From Anisus vortex (taxonomy: Eukaryota > Mollusca > Gastropoda > Planorbidae), in assembly GCA_949126835.1 (NCBI GenBank), contig OX421494.1:55990358-56054357 (forward strand): a stretch of 64,000 nt of DNA. The letters are read 5' to 3'. Made by a program: the position numbers and the translations under genes. The notes beneath the pieces were generated by a model. The model was not told the DNA's origin. It was given only the letters and a program-made list of their open reading frames with translations, and made no database searches. Positions 54,417 to 64,000 of this stretch are shown here, one piece after another (the first letter of the stretch is position 1; every line of letters begins with the position of its first letter).

Positions 54417-57400
54417 CTGAATAAAAGAAAGAAGATAAAACGATGGTACAGCAGGTATAATGGCAGCACACATAATATATAGGACCTATTCTCATCTTGA
54501 TAATTTGAATTTAGTTTCTTCAATGTTGGTACTTTATTAAGGAATTCATTTGAAGTTAATCGTAATAAATTCATTGTCGACTATTTTATTTATTGAAAAT
54601 AATTAATCAATTCGTCTTCAACCGGGGGGGGGGGGGGGGAGGGGGCATGGTGGCCGTGCGTCAGCGCGTTCGGCTGGCGTACCGAAGGTCCTCGTTTCGA
54701 ATCCTGGTACGGGCTAAATTTTCTTACCGGGTCTGGGGGGTGTCCCTGAGTCTACCCAGCTCTGATCAGTACCTGACCTTAGTTGGGGGTAATGTAAAGG
54801 CGGCTGGGCATTGCACTGGCCACACAATCACCTAGAATGCCGTTGCCACAGAAACTGGTGAACTTTGCTTCACTGGCCCTATAGATCAATTCGGTCCGAC
54901 GGAGTACTTTACTTACATCTTCACCAATCAAGCCCTTGGAAGAAGCAGGTCATATTTTGTTTTGTTTTGTATCGTAAAAAGAAGAGAAAAAGACAAGTCA
55001 ACTATATACCTGATCCTGTGACTGGCGGGTGAATCAGTTCTTCAGGAACTTCAGTATCTAACTCTGTGGCAACTGGCTTATGCAATAGCTTTTCTTCGGT
55101 ATGCCTTTCAAGAAAACATCAAGTAAAACAGATGATTCTACACTAAAAGAAATGATATTGATGGTCAGTGGACAGCTTTTTACATACGGTCATTATGTTT
55201 AGGATATGTCTACTTATCTTCTTCTTCTTCATATGACTGGAGGTCCACAATTTAACTACATACACAATGTGATAACAAACAAACAAACAAAAAACAACAG
55301 GTGACGGAGTTTCATTTGCGGTATTTATTCCAGCCGGTCAGTGAAGATTTGAAAGCCGGTATAGCGGGGGCAGTGATAGAGGCCTGGTTCAGTGTGTTGC
55401 ACAGAGAGGCCTGGTTCAGTGTGTTGCACAGAGAGGCCTGGTTCAGTGTGTTGCACAGAGAGGCCTGGTTCAGTGTGTTGCACAGAGAGGCCTGGTTCAG
55501 TGTGTTGCACAGAGATGCCTGGTTCAGTGTGTTGCACAGAGAGGCCTGGTTCAGTGTGTTACACAGAGAGGCCTGGTTCAGTGTGTTACACAGAGAGGCC
55601 TGGTTCAGTGTGTTACACAGAGAGGCCTGGTTCAGTGTGTTACACAGAGAGGCCTGGTTCAGTGTGTTACACAGAGAGGCCTGGTTCAGTGTGTTACACT
55701 GTCTAATGGCTGACGGGGGGGGGGAAGGAATATTTGTAGTCGTCGGTGAAACACGCAGTTTGACCTGTTGACCTCGGGTAGAGAAGGACACCTGTCGGAT
55801 GCGACCTGGCTGTGTGGACATTTCCACGTGGTGGTTCATGATCTTGTACATTGTGGTATTTTTATTCTACCGCTCTGCGGTGGTGTTGGGGCGCAAGTTA
55901 TTAACTTAATGGTATTCGACAGCTGTTATGATTTCAGTAGCGTCAAAAAAGATCATTTAAAAAGAAATCAACTTTTTTTTCAAAAAAAGCTGTAGGCTAC
56001 AAATTTAAAATAAAGACCACTAAACTAAAACGAAATACAAATTTACATTGGTGTTCTTTTAGTTGATTTGCACTGTCTTATTGCAGCAAAGGCGAGCGGG
56101 TACTTGCCCTCCTGACAGAACTTGCCATTGAAGTCATCGTAATCCAAAGACCAGAACATAATTCCTAGCAGCTGCTTATCTTGGACTAGTTTCACCTGCA
56201 GGTTATACAACATGCGGCTATGTTACAACACAGTAAGCTCTATATACATGGATTGCTCAATCCCTTTATTAAAAATTGGCGAATAAAATGTGGACTGTTA
56301 TATAAGTTATATAAGTTATATAAGTGAACCGTGGTAAGATGACCCAGAAATACATACAATTAAATAGGCCTATGTACTTTATGATCTTGTTTTCAAATAC
56401 TTTAAATTGTAATAAATTACAGTAAAAAAGAAAATATAATAATTTTAAAGTATTATGTGGGACCTTTGTTAAAAAGTCTGTTAGTTCTTAACATTATCAC
56501 AATTTACTCATATACGATAGTATATTCATGAAATGTATGTCCAGTGTAAAATAATTCATTTTCATCAAATTTCATTGACGCATTTCCGGAAAGTGTTTAA
56601 ATTTAATGTATTTCCGGGTCAAATCGGTCATCCTACCACGGTTCACTTATCTATATATATAGAGTCTGCATTTTCTCCACATGTTTATGCTTTATTTTAA
56701 GTGATTGAACTCTCCATGTATATAGAGCTCAGTAAGTTCGTTTTTTATGTCTTTCTACATCTTAAATAGTGTTATATGCATGTAATAATAGTTTCTATAT
56801 TGAATTCATAAAAAGGAACTTTTACATATGTAATAAGAATATAAAACTAAAATGCTATCTCACATTAGTTTAACCTATACTAGAATATGCAGGAAAACAT
56901 TTAAAAAAAAATTTGAACAATTTCAAAAAAGAGCTACAAGGCTCATAACTAGTGAATATTCCAAATGAACAAGAGTAACACCATTAGTCAAATCACTAAA
57001 CCTAGAAACACTAGAGGACAGAAGGGCAAAGAGTAAAGTAGTAATAATACATAAGGCATTAAACTCTAATTTAGAAATACAACACAATAACAACCTGTTG
57101 CAAAGCTCAGATAAACATACAGACAAAAACACTTTCCTTGTCCCTTATGCGAGAACAAATGCATATAAGTACTCTTTCTTCCCGAGTGGCATTCGGGCAT
57201 GGAATGGGTAGCCTGAACAAACCTAGAAAACCAGTAACGTAACATCGTTTAAAACATTAATAAAAATGCAAGACTAGACTCGGACCACGGATGAGCGTAG
57301 GACGCAATACTCTTCTTTATTGAAGGAGCGATTGTAATGTATAAGATAGACATAGATAGTTCATGTAGAGTTGTTTATTTACATTTAATTTTGGCGTATA

Positions 57401-60400
57401 GAATAATTAATTGCTTTGATAGTTAATTTTAAAAATCTAGTAAACGTTTTCCTCTTGCATTGGTAAAACTACGAGAAAATCCATTCTACTACTTTCTGCA
57501 ATAATATATATATATATATATATATATAACGCGCATTGGTGCAGATAGGATGGTTGTTGTAGAAGACTAATTTATTGCAGTCGACTAAGTTTTAAAATCT
57601 AATATTTCACTACTCAAGTTTTTTTTATGAATAAACAATTTTATTCTTTTTAATTAATTAAGCAAAACAATGACAATGTTCCACTTCTTGTGCCTTTATT
57701 AGTCCAGGAGTCGGCACACACTTTTGTATATTATAGTGTGCCAAAAAAAAAAGAATTTCTAATTCATCCAACTTGCCAACAGCGTAAAATTCGCTCTGTT
57801 CTAGATAGCTCTGAATTTCTTGTCATTGAAAATTGTTGTCCGTAACATTTGGCCTTCCTTTCCGTTTGCAAAGATTAATTTACATTTATTCTTTTTTCTG
57901 GACGCAATACTCTTTTTATAGAAGGAGCGTCTGTAATACATAAGATATTTAACTTGAATATAAGAGTATATTTAGTTGCCTGAATACAGTGGCGTAGCTG
58001 GGTCATCTGCGCCCGGGGACATGACACAAAGTCTGCGCCCCTTCTCGGACCGACAGAGTCTGGAAGCTCATTGAGCCCGCAAGAAAATTTTGAAATTTTA
58101 CGGTTTATATGGTTCATTTTCGAAGCATCTGGTATTTTAATGAAATAGAATACAGACTAATAAGTCTCTATACGATTGTAAACAATTTATTTGAAAAAAA
58201 AAAATTCTACTAATTATACATGACTGGAATAGACATAGAATCTAGTCTACAACAAATTGACCCTCCTTGATTTGACTGTCGCAAACTCGTCAATCACGTT
58301 GTCAAAATATATATTCTTTTTCGATGCTAAGGAGTGCAAGATCACTCAGACCAGGGGTCGGCAACCTTTTGCTAATTGTGTGCGAAACTAGGATTTCTAA
58401 ACCGTTCAGCGTGCCAACAGCCTAAAAGTCAACCTGCTTTATTATACTTGTTTTATTTTATTCTTTTATAAGACAATTTAACTCTGTAGCAAGACCAAGG
58501 CCAAAAGCAAAAGAAAGTTATTGAAAATACAAACGGTAAAGCGTTTTAAATTTAGATCTAATAACAATAATTAACGCTTTTGTGATTATCAACCTTTTTA
58601 TTTGCATTTATACCAAAAAAATAATAAATATTACGAAACTTTCACATTTTGCTAATGATTTTGTAAACATTATCATTTGGTTGTCCAGATAAGGACCTAG
58701 CAACTGATAATATTGATGATAGTTTATTCTCAGTTTAACTGAGATTGTCTTTAATTTGCATAATGCTAAGGAATAGTAGAAAGAGATTACAGTAGAGCGG
58801 AATTCATATGTAGTAATCATACAAACTGGGTAGTTAATGTAATGTTTAAAAAATGTGCATGAAATGTTTCAGTCATATAGATCTAATATTTATATAATTT
58901 TCAACTACATTTTACAATTTGGTCATTATAACGTTATAAGTTGTAGGCCATTTAGTATATTATAAAATTAAAATAAAAAGCACAATATTAGAAATATTAG
59001 CATAAATTAAACGGGCTAATTAGCTCCCTTTATTTGAAATAAAGTTTCTAATTTTGATTCAATATTGATGCCAAACAAGTTATGTTTTACTTACTAATTA
59101 TTATTTCATTTTATAAATCCGGCATTATGGTATTCATTAGAATATTTAATTATTAGAGGTATACCATTGATTTACGTTAAACAGTTGTAAATAAACATTT
59201 CCTGCAATAATTGTTTGTCCATTGTCCATTGTTGAAAAGTTCTTGCTCTAGCGATTCAAGATCAGATGCTTGCTGCTTCCTTGAAATTCATAGTTGGATC
59301 CTGCAACTGTTTCTGGACACGATCAATATTCCCAAGTATGATGTTCCAGAAATTTAACAAAACTAGGAAGTTAAAGTTTAATATACCTGCCAGCAAAGTT
59401 TCTGCATCAATTCTGGTGTCAGGCGTCATAGTTGCATCTTCTGATAATTTTTCCAACAGCTCTACTAGTTCATCTAGTCCTTCATAAATAGCCTTAACAG
59501 CTTCTAATCGTGCACTCCAGCGTGTTTCAGACTCCCTCTTCACTGTGAATGACACAACTCTTTTTAATTATCCCCAACGAGTTATTATATACTTTCAACT
59601 GTTCCAAAAAATTTGATAACAACTTGATCCTGTTTAGCTGAGTGTTCTCCAGCTAAGTATATTCGATTCGAAATTATCCAACCTGTATACTTGTTAAAAC
59701 CAGATGCCACTTTCAGTATATGAAGAATAAAATTTGAACCCGAACTGATCTTTGTTTTAAAAAAAAACGCCATCAGCAATTCTACATTGTGGATGTGTTA
59801 TTTGTTTATGAGTAGAATGGCGCCCCTTAATGCTCAATGGGGGCGCTAAAATCATGCTTGCCAACTTGTGTGTAATAAAGATATTTGTGGAGCTCCAAAA
59901 TTAATCTTGCAAACGTATTTGGGATACATTAGTTTACATCAAAATAAAATTAAATAATTAGTTTTAATACTCATTTTGCGCCCCCTAACGTGGCGCCCGG
60001 GGACATATGTCCCCCCTGCCTCTCCCTAGCTACGCCACTGCCTGAATATCTTATCTTATATATTACGTACGCTCTTTCTATAAATAAGATTATTGCGCCC
60101 TACGCTCATTCGTGACCGAGTTTAGTCTTGCATTTTTATTAATGTTTTAAATGATGTTAAGTTACTGGTTTTCCTTGGTTTGTTCAGGCAATCCATTCCA
60201 TGACCGGATGCCACTCGGAAGAAAGATTACTATATGCATTTGTTCTCGCATAAGGGATAAGGCCATGGGAATGCGTTGCTTGAATGGTACAGAAATCTAA
60301 GTAAAACTAAAAGCGATACAATATGTCAATAAGAAGAAGTGTTACCTTATCTTCGACGCTTTTCTGATCTTCGTATGCAAGAAAATATTTATTGATTGGT

Positions 60401-62286
60401 CCACCTATCACTGCATATGGGTTCCCGCCTCTTCGACCAATCAGATTTATCTTTATCTCCATACAGTACTTCATTCATGAAGACATTAATACATTCGTTT
60501 TTATAATTTATCATATTATTATGATTTTTTTTTCACATACATTTATATTTAAACTATAATCATCAAGTTGAAAGTTGTCTGACGCTACTTTTATGACAGA
60601 AACAAAATTCTTAACGTTCTTTGTTTTGTTTTTATGGTATAGGTCTATATATCATTTTGAATAGCATAGCATAAATTTAGGTAAACGTACTAAGTTAGTT
60701 AAAAAGGATTGTTTCTTTAAGATTATTGAACGTAGTATTCTGCGCTAAGCGGGGCTCGATGGCCGAACGGCAGCGCATTCAGCAGGCGTACCAAAAGTCC
60801 TGGGTTTGTTATCGATTCTGGATGGTGTCACCGAGTCTACCCTGCTCTGATGGGTAACTGACTTTAGTTGTGGTAAAAGTAAAAAACGGCTGGGCATTGT
60901 GCCGTACAGTCCCCTAGTATTACGTGACCACATAAACTGGTGAACGCTACTTCACCGGCCCTATGATCAATTTGGTCCGACGGATACTTTACTTTAGGTC
61001 TAGTCACAATTAGAGTAAAATAAATAGATCTATTGCGGATTGATTTAACCTATATTTGAAATAAAATATATGCAATATCATTGCTTCTCTTTTACACTAG
61101 ACTATCGTGTTTAATGAAGTGTATATCAATGAGGTGACAATTAATTTTAGCTAAGTGCTAACTCTATTCAAAGACTATAATAAGATGGATCGCTTTCTCT
61201 ATTTTTAGAGCTTATATGTTCTTGTTTTCCGTGCGCAGCCAATAACGCTGTCTTAAATGACTTCTACGCTCCTACGTTTGCCTAAACGTGTTCGCTTTAT
61301 ATCACTTTCGATTTTAAATTTTAATTTTATTATTAATCATAGCGATTAAAAAAGGAAGTGTACAATACAAAAAGGAATCGGAAATTCATTCGAGTAATCA
61401 AATAGCAGAAATATTTCAGCAGGCGGTCCACCTTATTATAGTCTTTGCTCTAGTCCAACAAAGCTGTTATTCAAAATGGGAAGACATTTCTAATGAGTTC
61501 ATGAACCATATTCTGTCTTTTGGCGTAACAAAGTTACAGTTGGTAAATATTTTAGATTTGATTTCATGGATATGAATCGCTACAGTAACTGATTCCTTGT
61601 CTCATCTCTAACGATGTTCTTTTCCCAAATTTATTCAAAGGATTAATTTGATGATTATTTATATAATAGCTGCATAATAAGTTTTAAAAAACACACTAAT
61701 TGTTCATGAATAAATTACAATACCAGCTAGACTACCTCATAATACCAGCTAGACTACCTCATAATAAGCGAAAAATCCTTTTTGTTTTGTGTAGGCGCCC
61801 TCTGGGCCATCACCGACTATTGGGGCGTTGATAATATTGATATTCATATCCTCGGGGTAGACCAGGTAAGAATTGCGTCCGTATAGAGCTAATCCAAGTA
61901 CCATCTTGTCTTTTGGAAAGCCCAGTTGCAGGTAGTAGTTGACAGTGAAATTCTAAGAGGCAGAAAATAAAACAAGGACAACAGAAAGAAAATACAAAAC
62001 TAAAAACAATCAGAAAAAACAAGAATGGCAAAACAGGACTGTATGATTGTATCGACAGCAAAATACATCAATTCATCAAGAAAATGGATTGAAGGTGTGT
62101 GGATAGCAAATAGATCAGGTCATCAAGAATTTAAGTTGTGATTGTGTAGATAATTCAACCAGACTCACCACTGTCAGGTCATCGTTTGGATCGCCAGTCA
62201 TTGAGTAGAGTGGACTGTTGTGGTCAGCCCTTGAGTCGAATCCACCGTGGTAGTTAAAGGCATTTATAGTCCCAAAGTCTAAATAT
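54244..62286 (-). CDS. GH18 chitinase with C-terminal CBM14 domain (3' six exons of the gene)
   Basis: Minus-strand exons 62286-62169, 61952-61758, 60468-60346, 56195-56047, 55104-55010 and 54416-54244 splice with matching phases into one frame. In order: YLDFGTINAFNYHGGFD with HNSPLY (beta-6 region, where most chitinases read MTYDYHG); FTVNYYLQLGFPKDKMVLGL with ALYGR; GPEGAYTKQKGFFAYYE; the exon ending FLAYEDQKSVEDK; GIMFWSLDYDDFNGKFC (beta-8); a short acidic linker; a six-cysteine CBM14 and TGA. The protein is a secreted endo-acting chitin hydrolase, used in snails for digestion, shell matrix or immunity. The catalytic DxxDxDxE exon would lie right of the window, so activity cannot be judged. 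Introns hold LINE, hAT and SINE copies. Confidence 0.85.
54638..54915 (+). mobile_element. tRNA-derived SINE, family A, full length
   Basis: The most complete copy: tRNA-like head (catggtggccgtgcgtcagc ... cgtttcgaatcctggta), body (gtctacccagctctgatcag, cggctgggcattgcactggc, gttgccacagaaactggtga), tail gatcaattcggtccgacgga. A G-run precedes it. Confidence 0.88.
55010..55104 (-). CDS. Chitinase linker exon
   Basis: 95 bp, acceptor cttgaaag, donor gtatat. Encodes HTEEKLLHKPVATELD then VPEELIHPPVTGS, a Pro/Glu-rich linker joining the catalytic and CBM14 domains. Phases 2 in, 1 out fit both neighbours. Confidence 0.75.
55205..55892 (-). mobile_element. LINE 3' end carrying an in-frame 27-bp minisatellite
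   Basis: Minus-strand relative of 10203-10618. Encodes MYKIMNHHVEMSTQPGRI, STRGQQVKLRV, SAIRQCNTLNQASL, then repeats of the 9-residue unit CNTLNQASL, and ITAPAIPAFKSSLTGWNKYR with a stop. The single-copy equivalent in the relative is SAIRLWITLDLHHSP. Confidence 0.8.
55379..55699. repeat. 27-bp minisatellite, 11 full copies plus a partial
   Basis: Unit gaggcctggttcagtgtgtt plus gcacaga; the right half has the tacacaga variant, so two homogeneous blocks exist. Lies inside a LINE coding remnant. Confidence 0.95.
56047..56195 (-). CDS. Chitinase exon with the beta-8 WSLDYDDF motif
   Basis: Acceptor taacctgcag, donor gtaaat. Encodes VKLVQDKQLLGIMFWSLDYD, then DFNGKFCQEGKYPLAFAAIR. The invariant Trp at the bottom of the GH18 substrate pocket is present (MFWSLD). 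Confidence 0.85.
56196..56849. other. Chitinase intron sequence, nothing recognised
   Basis: AT-rich; a short repeat tataagt occurs three times near 56300-56322. Confidence 0.4.
56850..57345 (+). mobile_element. LINE 3' part (RT C-terminus and tail)
   Basis: The plus strand encodes LTYTRICRKTFKKKFEQFQK, RATRLITSEYSK, then SLNLETLEDRRAKSKVV, FLVPYARTNAYKYSFFPSGI, RAWNG, the usual end of a LINE RT. Tail: ggatgagcgtaggacgcaat, actcttctttattgaaggag, cgattgtaatgtataagata. Stops interrupt it. Source of the tail shared with SINE family B. Confidence 0.8.
57346..57892. other. Non-coding with TA microsatellite and hAT-MITE fragment
   Basis: (TA)n at about 57505-57528. 57703-57850 (aggagtcggcacacactttt, tgtgccaaaaa, cttgccaacagcg) is a degraded copy of the 25729-25942 MITE. 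Rest unrecognised. Confidence 0.5.
57893..57958 (+). mobile_element. LINE tail fragment
   Basis: ctggacgcaatactcttttt, atagaaggagcgtctgtaat, acataagatat: only the 3' tail of the 56850-57345 LINE family. Confidence 0.65.
57987..60040 (-). mobile_element. hAT element with perfect 8-bp target duplication and broken transposase
   Basis: 2054 bp. Left end cagtggcgtagctgggtcat, right end cctctccctagctacgccactg (inverted). CCTGAATA flanks both sides (57979-57986, 60041-60048). Subterminal gcgcccggggacat occurs near both ends. A transposase piece on the minus strand (59262-59555) reads KRESETRWSARLEAVKAIYE ... TRIDAETLLAGI, a motif of hAT transposases with TTF/ZMYM-type relatives. Another hAT MITE end (caggggtcggcaaccttttg, 58353) lies inside. 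Confidence 0.88.
59262..59779 (-). pseudogene. hAT transposase remnant (TTF/ZMYM-like)
   Basis: Two open pieces: 59262-59555 with ETRWSARLEAVKA and LLNFWNIILGNIDRVQKQLQ, typical of the middle of hAT-like transposases, and 59585-59779, weaker. N- and C-terminal domains are missing. Confidence 0.65.
60049..60290 (-). mobile_element. LINE 3' end fragment
   Basis: The complement matches the end of 56850-57345: cttatgcgagaacaaatgca, gtggcatccggtcatggaat, then the tail cgcaataatcttatttatag and taagataaga. Confidence 0.75.
60346..60468 (-). CDS. Chitinase exon encoding the AYEDQKSVEDK region
   Basis: Acceptor gaatgaag (weak), donor gtaaca, 41 codons, phase 0 on both sides. Encodes NLIGRRGGNPYAVIGG, then NKYFLAYEDQKSVEDK, the equivalent of W.GYDD..S...K in other chitinases. 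Joins in frame to YYE (61758) and to VKLVQDK (56195). Confidence 0.75.
60469..60750. other. AT-rich intron, nothing recognised
   Basis: Chitinase intron left of the SINE copy. Confidence 0.4.
60751..60995 (+). mobile_element. tRNA-derived SINE, family A
   Basis: Head ggggctcgatggccgaacgg ... caaaagtcctgggttt (B box partly lost), body cggctgggcattgtgccgta, tail gatcaatttggtccgacgga. Confidence 0.83.
60996..61716. other. Chitinase intron, nothing recognised
   Basis: AT-rich with no repeat family seen before the duplicated donor at 61717. Confidence 0.4.
61717..61760 (-). repeat. 22-bp tandem duplication spanning a chitinase 5' splice site
   Basis: On the minus strand ATTATGAG-gtagtctagctggt occurs twice in a row. 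The exon ends at the first GAG (61758); the second copy offers an identical donor 22 nt downstream, which would bring in a TAG. Confidence 0.8.
61758..61952 (-). CDS. Chitinase exon with MVLGLALYGR motif
   Basis: Acceptor ctgcctcttag, donor gtagtc, 65 codons, phase 0. Encodes NFTVNYYLQLGFPKDKMVLG, LALYGRNSYLVYP, and ends GAYTKQKGFFAYYE, the (G)P.T...GF.AYYE motif of GH18. Confidence 0.88.
62169..62286 (-). CDS. Chitinase exon with FNYHGGFD ... HNSPLY motif
   Basis: Acceptor tttccattag, donor gtgagt. Encodes YLDFGTINAFNYHGGFDSRA, DHNSPLYSMTG and DPNDDLTV. In most GH18 enzymes the first motif is (V)MTYDYHG; here Asn and Phe replace Met-Thr and Asn replaces Asp. Confidence 0.88.
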
Positions 62287-62477
62287 CTAATGGAAACAAA
62301 CAACAACAACATAACAACATACACAACATTTGGTTCAATGAACATTAATATTCAAATGATCTGTTGCTTTCTTTAGATGATACAATTAAAATATATACAT
62401 AGCGTGCAATACAAATCAATGCAGCAAAATAACGTGAAGATAATACAAATAATTATTGGACAATGCTAATATATTTT

Positions 62478-62556
62478 GATGGTCGAATGTATTTAGTACT
62501 TTAGTAATCTCTTGAACTAGATCAAAATTAGAAAACGCTGCAATGCCAGCATCATC
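62478..62556 (-). CDS. Possible further upstream chitinase exon
   Basis: Acceptor gtttttag followed by DDAGIAAFSNFDLVQEITK. The segment NFDLVQEITKVL could match the GH18 helix after the catalytic strand (NF..L..EL...F). No clear donor and no confirmed join to 62286, so this is tentative. Confidence 0.3.
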
Positions 62557-62579
62557 CTAAAAACAAAATTAAAAACAAT

Positions 62580-62880
62580 AAGTGAGAGATGGCTTGGTCA
62601 TGTTCTGCGAATGGATGGAAGTGTGGTAGTAGTGGATGGTGTGGCCAACACATTTGGGCACCCATGTGCCTCATAAGTTGGCGAAGAGTGAAAACCGCCG
62701 ATACGATCACCTTAAGATTACACCGGCAGGCGAACCCATGGGGGATAGCTCTGTCAAGGAGTTGTTTTATTCGAGGCTTGGTCTCACGGCATCACAATAT
62801 CATAACAGAAACATAGTTCGACTTAGGAATGTTTGGCTAGGACGATCTATAGGTGTGGAGACAAGTTTAGTGTGTAGGTG
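62580..62880 (+). mobile_element. LINE ORF2 C-terminal fragment
   Basis: Degraded WLGHVLRMDGS near the start and later Cys/Arg-rich pieces resemble the LINE end at 7088-7355. Multiple stops and shifts. Confidence 0.5.
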
Positions 62881-63310
62881 TAGGCATGGGCGCCCGCAGA
62901 AAATTTTCTAGGGGGGGGGCAAAATATTTTTAGTAATGTTTTAATGTAGTTTTAATTTACTGAGCGCATTTGTATGGTGAATGGACAGAACACTGTAGTA
63001 ATTGTAGTACACTGTAGTAATGAAGGGCATACTGCAGCAACACATTTTTTATTAGCACAATATATGTATATAATAGACGTAAACCATACAAAAAACCTTA
63101 CTTTAAACAAACAATATTACAACGTAAATTTAAAATAAAATGTATTCTTTAAACAAGAACTGGAGGTCTGTTATCGCTACCAAACATATCTACAATTTTG
63201 TCCATAAACTCTTTTTTGTTGCTGTTCACTTTGTCTCTGTGTACTAACAACATGCACAATCTTGACAGACGTTCATCTGACATTGTAGATCTAAGCCATA
63301 GGCTTTCAAC
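62881..63310 (-). mobile_element. hAT element end with transposase C-terminus
   Basis: 62886-62935 (gggcgcccgcagaaaatttt, ctagggggggggcaaaatat) looks like a hAT end. The minus-strand frame around 63149-63300 reads LRSTMSDERLSRLCMLLVHR, then MDKIVDMFGSDNRPP, the C-terminal LRSTM..ERL..L....HRD motif of hAT dimerisation domains. The remainder of the element is missing. Confidence 0.65.
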
Positions 63311-64000
63311 CTTTTTCGGCTCACCGCACCCTTTTAAAATCTTACCGCTCACCGCCCCCAACTTAATTTTAATTAAACATATATAGGCCTATAATTAATT
63401 CTAAAACAAATTTATTTGTATTATTAATTTAGAAATATAAGAGACTTATTTAATAGCACTATATCATGTAATTATTAATGTTTTAAATATAAACTTCTTA
63501 AATGGACAAAACAATTAATGCAGGAAATGTTTTTTTACAACTGTTTAACGTAAATTATTTTAATCCTCTAATAATTACATCTTGTTATGAATACCACAAT
63601 GTTGAATGTATATAAAGAAATAATAATAATCAGTAAAATTTGCTATATCACAAAACAGAACTTGTTCGGCATCACTATTGAATCAAACGTAGAAACATTT
63701 GTTAATTAAAGGGAGATAATTATTTCGTTTCATTTGAGCTAATATTTCTGTACTTTTTTCTTTTATAAAAAAGAATTAATGGCTTACATTTATAACATTA
63801 AAATGATCAAACTGTAAAAAGTATTTGAAAATTTTATAAATATTATATGACTAAAGAAGTTATATGTATATTTTAAAGCATTACAATAACTACTCAGTTT
63901 GTCTGATTACTTTGTATATATACCATAAAACGCACACCATGTTTACGAAGACGCGTCATACAGCCTTTTAGCAGAGTTCGTTACATTATATAAGAACAAA
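63311..64000. other. AT-rich right edge, nothing recognised
   Basis: Includes aattaaagggagataatt near 63705, resembling the end of the candidate MITE at 32966-33416. The upstream chitinase exons are not visible here. Confidence 0.4.

Noticed and set aside
54640..54725. Possible tRNA gene (A- and B-box-like sequence)
   Set aside because: It is the head of a SINE with a conserved downstream body found in many copies, and it does not fold into a convincing tRNA with a paired acceptor stem. The same holds for 37118, 8466 and 43312.
55301..55771. Plus-strand ORF with a repeated EAWFSVLHR period
   Set aside because: Antisense to the LINE remnant; the 27-bp unit keeps every frame open.

Overview
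This is AT-rich, intron-containing animal DNA. The best reading is a gastropod mollusc, probably a heterobranch or freshwater snail. The basis is inference from content: intronless rhodopsin-class chemoreceptor-like GPCRs, a Methuselah-type GPCR with a cysteine-rich ectodomain, a GH18 chitinase with a C-terminal CBM14 domain, integrase-before-RT Ty3/gypsy elements, and many tRNA-derived SINEs and hAT derivatives. I cannot name the species.

Host genes are few and spread out. Left edge: the last exon of a chitin-binding protein (+, 1634-1803). 4762-5886 (-): an intact single-exon class A GPCR. 20787-36725 (+): all nine coding exons of a Methuselah-like GPCR, phase-compatible throughout, but disabled four times: a hAT transposon in exon 1, an in-frame TAG at the start of exon 3, a one-base shift after TM1, and a 17-copy 13-bp minisatellite inside the exon for intracellular loop 2. 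41993-43071 (+): a second class A GPCR, a pseudogene with one frameshift and one TGA. 54244-62286 (-): six exons of a GH18 chitinase, phase-compatible from the beta-strand FNYHG region to the stop, whose catalytic DxxDxDxE exon lies beyond the right edge.

Mobile DNA dominates. Element A (11512-18786, -) is a complete 7.3 kb LTR retrotransposon with matching 353-bp LTRs and a GTAGG target duplication. Its gag and pol lie in one frame, separated by a single TGA followed by CTAG, the best-known readthrough context. Element B (44550-51453, +) has matching 1034-bp LTRs, sits inside a 61-bp satellite, and lacks RT and RNase H. Both place integrase before RT (Gmr1-like order). A third LTR of the element B family enters from the left edge (49-1086, -). 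Also present are two sizeable hAT elements with perfect 8-bp target duplications, several hAT, mariner-like and piggyBac-like MITEs, at least four LINE families as 3' fragments, and two tRNA-derived SINE families. One SINE family shares its 3' tail with a LINE in the same window.

Tandem repeats are unusually dense: more than a dozen minisatellite arrays with units of 13-65 bp, several ending on an exact whole copy number, and a 3.8 kb array of a 15-bp TTTACTATTTTACTA-type unit in an intron of the broken GPCR. Long open frames over these arrays are artefacts of the repeat unit.
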